Source: Halichoerus grypus
Lineage: Eukaryota; Chordata; Mammalia; Carnivora; Phocidae
DNA length: 64,000 nucleotides
Direction of reading: 5' to 3'
NCBI RefSeq assembly: GCF_964656455.1
Contig: NC_135719.1
Coordinates: 134,415,284 to 134,479,283, forward strand
Made by a program: the position numbers and the translations under genes
Notes under the pieces: generated by a model
What the model saw: only the letters and a program-made list of their open reading frames with translations
What the model was told of the DNA's origin: nothing
Databases searched by the model: none
Part shown: positions 57,448 to 64,000 of the stretch, one piece after another
How the letters are laid out: the number at the start of each line of letters is the position of its first letter
Numbering within the stretch: position 1 is the first letter of the stretch

Positions 57448-57644
57448 GGGGCACCTGGGTGGCTCAGTTGGTTAAGCGACTGCCTTCGGCTCAGGTCATG
57501 ATCCTGGAGTCCCGGGATCAAGTCCCGCATTGGGCTCCCTGCTCAGCAGGGAGTCTGCTTCTCCCTCTGACCCTCTCATGCTCTATCTCATTCTTTCTCT
57601 CAAATAAATAAATAAAATTAAAAAAAAAAAAAAAAAAAAAAAAT
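57448..57644 (+). mobile_element. CanSINE (SINEC), young
   Basis: Head 'ggggcacctgggtggctcag', body 'gatcctggagtcccgggatc', tail 'aaataaataaataaaatt' and a long A-run. Exact 14-bp TSD 'aaaagtgcgaacta' at 57434-57447 and 57645-57658; it even preserves a CpG in both copies. Confidence 0.97.
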
Positions 57645-57658
57645 AAAAGTGCGAACTA

Positions 57659-58914
57659 TTTAATACTTCTTGACCAGGGTTTCCTCATTTGCAGATTGAA
57701 GACCCTCAAATGGATCCTCAATGAAGATTCTTTCTGGGTCCAAATAATATGTCATGCTAAACAAAGCCACGTGATAAAGTGTCAGTTGTAATTTTAATCA
57801 GATACCAGAGGCTGATATACAGAATTTCCATGCATGTACCGAGTCCCTCTGAATTAGCCAGTTTTCTTTAAAGTGGGAAGCCTAGTGAGAGAGGTTGCTC
57901 TCTAATTTCCAGCTCAGAATTTCAGGGTTTCAGAAAGCCCAGATCATTCAGATAAGGTTCAGATAAAGATCCTAACATATGGATGCAGTTGAGCCTTTAA
58001 AACTCATCCTCTCCACCTAAAGTGGGAGGTGGGTATTTATGACTAAAGCATAGAAATTGCTAGTGCAGACGGAGTATGTAGACAAACATCAAGGTTAATG
58101 ACAAACAGTATCTTTTAGCAATTTTTATAAATAAAATTACAAAGAACATCATTATTATTTTGGCCTGGGGACAGCTAGAAGATTATAAACAACCTTGTTA
58201 TTTAGCCAGGAAAAATTAAAGGCAGAGAGTGCCAAAAGTATCTTATACTCACTAACAAGTCACCTCAGATTGGTAAATAACTTGGAAAGATGTGGTACAA
58301 ATGCAGAAAGATGTGTGCCAGGCTCAAATTCTTACAGACGACAGTTCACTGCAGACAAGTGCAATGTAATGATGACTTTGATGGGTCTTCATGCCACAAG
58401 ACAACTCTTTGTAAGAAATAAAATATGAGATTTTTTCCGAAAGGATAAAAAAAAAAAGTCTCTGGAGACAAATCGCTGTGTATCATTAATGAAAGAGAAA
58501 CAAAGAAAAAGACAAATCAATGCAGTTAACGAATCTTAATGGCTGAATTGTGCATTTACTTTACCAAAACTGAACACTTTAGAGAGCACAAAACAAAAGA
58601 TGAATTTTGAATAACAAAATCCTCAAAATGAGAAGCAGACTTCGAAAGTACAGGTACTCTTTGAATGGGGAGGATGGGTCCCGCGTCCTCTCAGTTTCAA
58701 TTTTGAGAAATCCAAAATTAGAAAATAATGATGCTCACAAGATTCCCAAATGACAGCATTTCTGGAATATCTTGTTTCCTTGTCTTTTTTCTTTTCTCCT
58801 TGTCAACTACAATTAAGCCCTCAAGGGGCAAATAAAAACATTCAATTATGTTGAATTCAGTGGCTATTTGGTGGGCACAGGACTAAGGCCAGGGAGATGC
58901 AAAAGTTTAGTCTA
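57659..58914. other. No recognised feature
   Basis: About 1.25 kb unclassified. Short A-run near 58448. The 77-codon frame at 58195-58428 is unrecognised. Confidence 0.5.
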
Positions 58915-59135
58915 GAATATTGGTTCTTGACTGTGGCAATTTTGCACCCTCCCCCCAGGAAACGTTTGGCAATATCTGGAGGGAGGGGTCTGGAGGGAGG
59001 GGTGCTACTAGTGTCTGGTGGGTAGAGGCCAGGGATGGTCCTAAACATACTGTTCAAGTGCCGTGCATGGAGCAGTTCTATTCAGCAAAGAGTCATTCGG
59101 TGCAAAATGACAAGAGTGCCAAGACTGAGAAGCCC
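58915..59135 (+). mobile_element. Non-autonomous hAT-type DNA transposon relic
   Basis: 'tattggttcttgactgtggc', 'tttggcaatatctgg', 'gtctggtgggtagaggccag' and 'agtgccaagactgagaagcc' follow a common hAT-Charlie-like element whose exact name I cannot recall. Terminal inverted repeats 'ggttcttgac' and 'actgagaagcc' are decayed. Confidence 0.72.
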
Positions 59136-59264
59136 TGGACCTGTCCTTTAAAGATGTTTCCATCTATGTACATGGAGCAAATAGGTGGAGAAAGATATTC
59201 AGAGTATAATGAGAACATACCTAACATTGTGATTAGTTTCTTTAGGGATATGGAGAAAGCAAAG
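59136..59264. other. No recognised feature
   Basis: Short unclassified gap between two relics. Confidence 0.5.
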
Positions 59265-59725
59265 GAAATTGTCACCCTATAGTGTTCGTTAAGATGCACA
59301 TTGAAGAATTTTGGTTGACAGAAGTAAAGAAAAAGGATATTCCAGATGAGGGGATGGACTTATCCAAAGCAGAAAGACATAAAAGTGAGTGAAAATGTTG
59401 ATGCCTGCTGACTTGCAATCAGGAAGACCTGGGGCTGAGGAGAGGCAAATTCTTTCATAAAGCACCGACAATGTGCAAGGAATTATTCTCTAACTTGTCG
59501 TTACAACTGGTAAAGATGAATTGCAGAAGAAACCTCAAGTTTTGGATACCATAGTCAAGAGTTTGAATCTATTCGATCACTACTGTGAAGCCATTAAAGG
59601 CTTTTGAACACAGGGATGATATGATCAGACATATAATTATAGAAAAATAATTCTCGTGGCAGAAGTAAGATGGATTGAAGGGAGAAGTTTGAATAAAGAA
59701 ATTGGTCAAGTTATTGGAGCACTTT
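59265..59725 (-). mobile_element. L2 LINE, antisense
   Basis: 'ggatattccagatgagggga', 'gagtttgaatctattcgatc', 'gaagccattaaaggcttttg', 'gggatgatatgatcagacat' and 'ttggtcaagttattggagc' are the reversed L2 ORF2/3' region, the same segment as in the copies at 41505-42170 and 55968-56615. Confidence 0.75.
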
Positions 59726-62644
59726 CCAAAATGTGTTCCTGGACTTGCTAAAAAGTGTCATTAAATAAAAGTTTTCTATGGTTAAATACATTTGGGAAAT
59801 TCTTGGTTAAACTAAGTCAGACAAGTTTCTCTAATACAGCACTTCTTGGACTCTTTCCTTAGCTTTTACACATTGTTATTCTTCACAAGGAGCTATAGTA
59901 TGCAGCATTTTCCAAGTGTATTTGCCTCAGGAATATTTTTTCACGGCATGTACAATAGGAATCATGTTCCAAAGGACACTTCAAAAGAAATGTAAGTTAA
60001 TATTAAAAAAAAAAAAATGTTGAGACTGGGTTAATATAAAAGCTATTGAGCTAGTGGAACTTACTTTCAGACTTCCAGTTTAAGACATTGGGCAGAGAGT
60101 GATATCCTAAGGAAGACTATTAGGCAAGAAGACATTCTTGCACACATATCATGATAGGCCTGGAGCTGGAAGTAAGAAATTCTAAGAAATGGCTAGAAGA
60201 GAGATGATGATGCATTTGATTTAAACTAACATGCCGATTACTGAACAATTATTGTGGCTGCCTGAAGTGCTGAATTGAGAAGGATTCTCAAGCTTTATCA
60301 GTAATCAATGAGGGATTGCATGAGTAGAGTGATGCCTTCCATAGAAGCGAGGAACATAATATGCAGTACTCATGTCATATGTTGGTCACACATGGACCAG
60401 AAAGTAGCTAGTTTAACATGGATTATGTATTGATTTTAAATATTCTTAGTTCATGAAAATTTTCTTCAAAGGGAACCTCTTCTAGAAATGTAAAGGAACA
60501 GAACAGATAAAAGCAACACTATCTATGTAAGGTCTAGAAACTCCACTACTCTCCCTCTGGGACTTCCTCCTCATGGACATAACTAGCCATGATAGCTTCT
60601 AGAGCTAATTAACTCATTGATCAAGATAAGGCTAGCAGATCCTAAGGGAAGCTGGCTGTGGTAAAACACTTTTACCTTCTCAGGGAAAATGCTTCCTGTT
60701 TTCTTTTATTTTCTAATTGAGTTCCCATTGGTTCTCTATTAATATTCAGTAAAGATTTGAGAACTTCCCAATTAATTCAGTTTTACCAATAGACAATCAA
60801 AGGAGGGCTTTTCAGTTCACACGGTAAACATTCAGGGAAAAGTTAGAGTTTACAGCGGAGGGACCCAATGGACGTTGGAAGTACACTGGCAGCAGTAATG
60901 GAAAGTGGGGAAAACCTAAGAGAAAGATGTCTCTGTGACAAGCAGAGTCCACCATCTCCTCTCCTTGGCAATCACCCTTGCTGAACTTTAGAGGTTTTGA
61001 GATTTATTTAATTACCGGAGAATGATTTCTTTGCAGCGCCAGTTGTTAACTTAATGGTTTTGTCCTGTAAACTCACAGCAAAGTGCAGAGCAAGGAAACA
61101 TATTTTAAAATGGTATTTTGTCTTGGAATCAACAGAGAAGTATTGCAAGAATAATTTGTCACTTTGACAAGCTTCAGATAGCCAATGAAATTACCAGATA
61201 CCTCTTTAAAAAATATTAGATCTGGAACAAGAGCAAACCAATACTCCATAGTTGGACATTAATTAATGGGTTTTATCTGATACATACATACCATTCTTGT
61301 CAAGTAAAGCAACTTAGTGTCCTCTCTTCCAGTTTCAATCAAATAAACTCTGATGACCACAGCTAGGAGAGCTTCCCATTCAGCTTTGTATCCTCAGTAC
61401 CTAACATAGATGCGTGGCGCATTTGGGCTAAGTTCCCAGTTATTATTTGCTGAGCTAAAGGTCTTGTTTCTGAGTATATATCTAGATCATGTGCAATAGC
61501 AACAGGCATATTACTTGGGAGAGACTTGAACAAAAGGAGGCTGAAGAACTCTAGTCTTCAGTTTGGAGGACTTGTAAATATCTCTGAGGGCATAAGATGT
61601 TTGTTCGAGTAGATGCAAAGTCTGGGGTACATGCGGACTCTGCTTTCTGCTAGTTTTTTCAGCAATGGGGCTACCGGTTGCTAGAAATGTGTTTCAATCA
61701 ATACACTGGTATACTTAGCGAAGTTGACATGGATGGGGTAATTCTGCTACATTAAAAATTGCAACGTATAGGTTAGAAACATATTAATAAGCAGATTTTA
61801 AGCAGTGAATCTCTAAACATTTCCCAAAGACTTGGGTAGTTACTTCCTGAGATAGGACTTTAAAGTTTTCTTTTCTTTTCTTTTTTTTTTTTTAAGCTTT
61901 GTGTTTTGAATTATCTAAAATGTATTCCATGCACTGTGGCTATGAAATGTTGACGAGTTACAATCTTGATCACCTTCTTTGGATTTGTTTCAGCCAAAGT
62001 AATAAGTTTTTACAACTAATTGTAAATATCACCTTTCAGTGGTTTTAATGAACCTAATAAAGAGATATGGTAATTTGCCTGCTCTCTGTAGGCACTTAGC
62101 TGTGAGAAAATTAAATTAGGATTAAGCCATATTAACCCTCATTACTTAGAGTAATGGATATATTAACATAACTTAAGACAATAAAACATTGTTATATATG
62201 AATCTTCAGAATTTTTCAAAAGAAACATATATGAGATTCTTTTTAGCTATGGTTTAGATGTGGGAGAATGGAAATTTTCCTTACACTTTGAATACAGTGA
62301 ACCACCTTTAGGGGAACTTGGAGTTACTCCTAGATAGACTCTGCCTCATGCTAACAATATACTTTTCTTTCATTTTTATTTTATTTTCTTTCATTTTTAT
62401 TTTTAACCTATGCACTTTTTCATTAAAAGGAACCATTTCTTTAAATAGAAATGCTCAAGGATTTGTTGGTAGACCTGTGTTCTTCTTTCCACATGAAGAA
62501 AGTATAACCAGGAGGATCTTTTGAAGTTGATAAAAGTTTTAAAAATAGTAAACCTTAAGATCTGCTTTTTGGGACATAAAGAATCCATGCATTTTACTTT
62601 ACTTTCTGGACAATGGATTTTTTTTTCCTCTGGAAACATAAACC
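59726..62644. other. 2.9 kb of mostly unique sequence
   Basis: No transposon recognised. 60960-61200 ('tttaattaccggagaatg', 'gcagcgccagttgttaac') and 61960-62160 ('ctaattgtaaatatcacc', 'attaggattaagcc') look like preserved unique sequence. T-run near 61876. No exon supported. Confidence 0.4.
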
Positions 62645-62683
62645 TATATATATACATATATGTATGTATATATACTCTAAATA
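62645..62683. repeat. (TATA/TACA)n microsatellite
   Basis: 'tatatatatacatatatgta' type alternation of T and A with a few C/G. Confidence 0.85.
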
Positions 62684-64000
62684 AACAGTCTTCAATTGTA
62701 TTCTTCCAAGTTCTTTTTTCTAAGTAAGTTAAATGAAACCTTATCCACATACATCTGGACATACTCAGGGCTTGTCATGTTGGGATTAAGAACTTGGGAT
62801 GGCATCAACCTGGCTGTCATTGGTTTTTGACATTTGTATCAATGCCCTCCTTTAAAATGGGACATTTTAGACAGTTCTGGGAGGGGTTCTCAAGATCTAA
62901 AGCACATTGACGTGACTCAGTGTACATGAGAAGGAAATGTTTCATTGTTTGGTGGTGGTTTCCATGCCAAAATTTTCCAGACGCTGAAGACACTGACCAT
63001 GTTTTCAGAGAATGGGGATTGGCGAAGTGGCAAGAGGGAGGGGCATGGGCAGCATAGCAGGATTTTAGATGCTAAAACCAATGAAAGGTTGAAGTCCCAA
63101 GTTATATTTGCCAAGAATTTAAAAGCTACATCTTCTCTCATCGATGGCCTAACTGTGATAGCCCAAGAGAAGTATGCCAGAAAGGAGGGGTGAAGGGATT
63201 TCCTTTACTCATAGCATATAATATCTCCCAAATGTCTTGCAGAAACCAATACTTAGGAGTTGCCAAAATATTTTAACATCATGTTATGGTGCTTCATGTA
63301 TGTTATGACTTCATGTCCATCTGCAGAATAGGAAGGATGGGAGCAAATATGGACATGGAAAAGGTAAGAAAAAAATGGCATGAGAATCCTAGATCTTTAA
63401 CATGACAGCAGTGACATTACATGGGAAAATAGTAAAATTCCCATCTTGAATAAAAGTAAATCATGCATGAAACCACTCCCAAAAGGAAAGAAATACAATA
63501 CAAAATATAACCAATGTGATTTTTTGAGGAGAAAAGGCAGATTCTTCACTCGTCTTATCTCTTAAGAATGAGAGATTGCACCATCTGCTCCCCAAACAGT
63601 TATTGCATTTCACTCTGGATTTCTCCTTGGTCTCCTCCCTATGTTTCTCTGAATTTTCAGATTGGCTCTCTTCCTGTGAGCCACATCCTCTCTTTAAATG
63701 CTTCCATATTTACCCTCTCTCTCTGCAGCTTATGTGTGACTCTTTGTTAAGCATTTCAAAATATTACATGTTACCGCGTCGTAATACATTGCCTGTATCT
63801 AGCACCTTCTTTTCTTAGAACTCAGTGGTGTTCAAACAAATACTGTCTTCCTAATTACTATGTTTTAAAAAGTGATTATTCATTCTATAGGTATAAAGCC
63901 ATGTCACAATTTGTAGAAGAGAGAGAGAGAGAATGACTAGCTCCCATTGATTCTACAGTGCTTAATCTAACTTGTGTTTGTACACCCATTGAAAGATATC
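62684..64000. other. Unclassified sequence with an 82-codon frame
   Basis: 62945-63193 is open on the plus strand with protein-like composition and retained CpGs, but no domain, splice sites or family are recognised. A (GA)n run lies at 63917-63931. Nothing else identified. Confidence 0.4.

Noticed and set aside
1..64000. CRISPR arrays, operons, prophage or bacterial genes
   Set aside because: Regularly spaced direct repeats, ribosome-binding sites and prokaryotic coding density are all absent; repeat content is mammalian.
1..64000. tRNA, snRNA, Y RNA or rRNA genes
   Set aside because: tRNA-like A/B-box matches occur only inside CanSINE heads and MIRs. No cloverleaf or small-RNA gene sequence was recognised.

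Overview
This window is mammalian nuclear DNA from a carnivoran. It carries thirteen tRNA-Lys-derived CanSINE (SINEC) copies with the typical head 'gggcacctgggtggctcag', the A/T-rich tail 'aaataaataaaatctt' and clear target-site duplications (TSDs). It also carries L1 3' ends of the carnivore type. The SINE body and L1 3' UTR modules look like those of arctoid carnivores (bears, pinnipeds, mustelids) rather than dogs; this is inferred from remembered repeat consensus, not from a search.

I find no convincing exon of a known protein-coding gene. The sequence is AT-rich and CpG-poor, and every long open frame is either antisense to a repeat or has no recognisable protein. The window is best read as a gene desert or the inside of a very large intron. 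The one recognisable gene-derived segment is a 5'-truncated, stop-containing processed pseudogene of POLR2L (RPB10/RPABC5) on the minus strand at 15607-15910.

Layout. 0-8 kb: a MaLR LTR, a truncated L1 whose 3' UTR has two related modules, MIR and L2 relics, an 80-bp L1-derived mini-insertion, a non-repetitive CpG-retaining block (3.25-3.67 kb) and two SINEs. 8-15 kb: mostly unclassified sequence with MIRs, L2 and the end of an old L1. 15-25 kb: the POLR2L pseudogene, three SINEs, a MER5A-like DNA transposon and a broken SINE beside a 'tail-only' insertion. 25-35 kb: mostly unique sequence with candidate regulatory blocks at 25.74-26.22 and 26.64-27.05 kb. 35-43 kb: four SINEs, MIRs, an MLT1 LTR and an antisense L2. 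43-51 kb: AT-rich unique sequence, a SINE, a 236-bp pure purine tract, an L2 split by a MaLR LTR and a poly(T) insertion, and a 55-codon frame that could encode a small single-pass membrane peptide (50277-50444). 51-64 kb: an L1 and a SINE inserted at the same target motif, a long decayed L1, more L2/MIR relics, a young SINE, a hAT-type DNA transposon fossil and about 4 kb of unique sequence.

The most interesting leads are the micropeptide candidate, two insertions consisting only of an A-rich tail with 16-bp TSDs, the L1 mini-insertion with two A-tracts (a possible 3' transduction), the doubly used target site at 52.6-53.1 kb, and the CpG-retaining non-repeat blocks that may be enhancers. 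Repeat family names come from consensus memory and should be confirmed with a repeat library.
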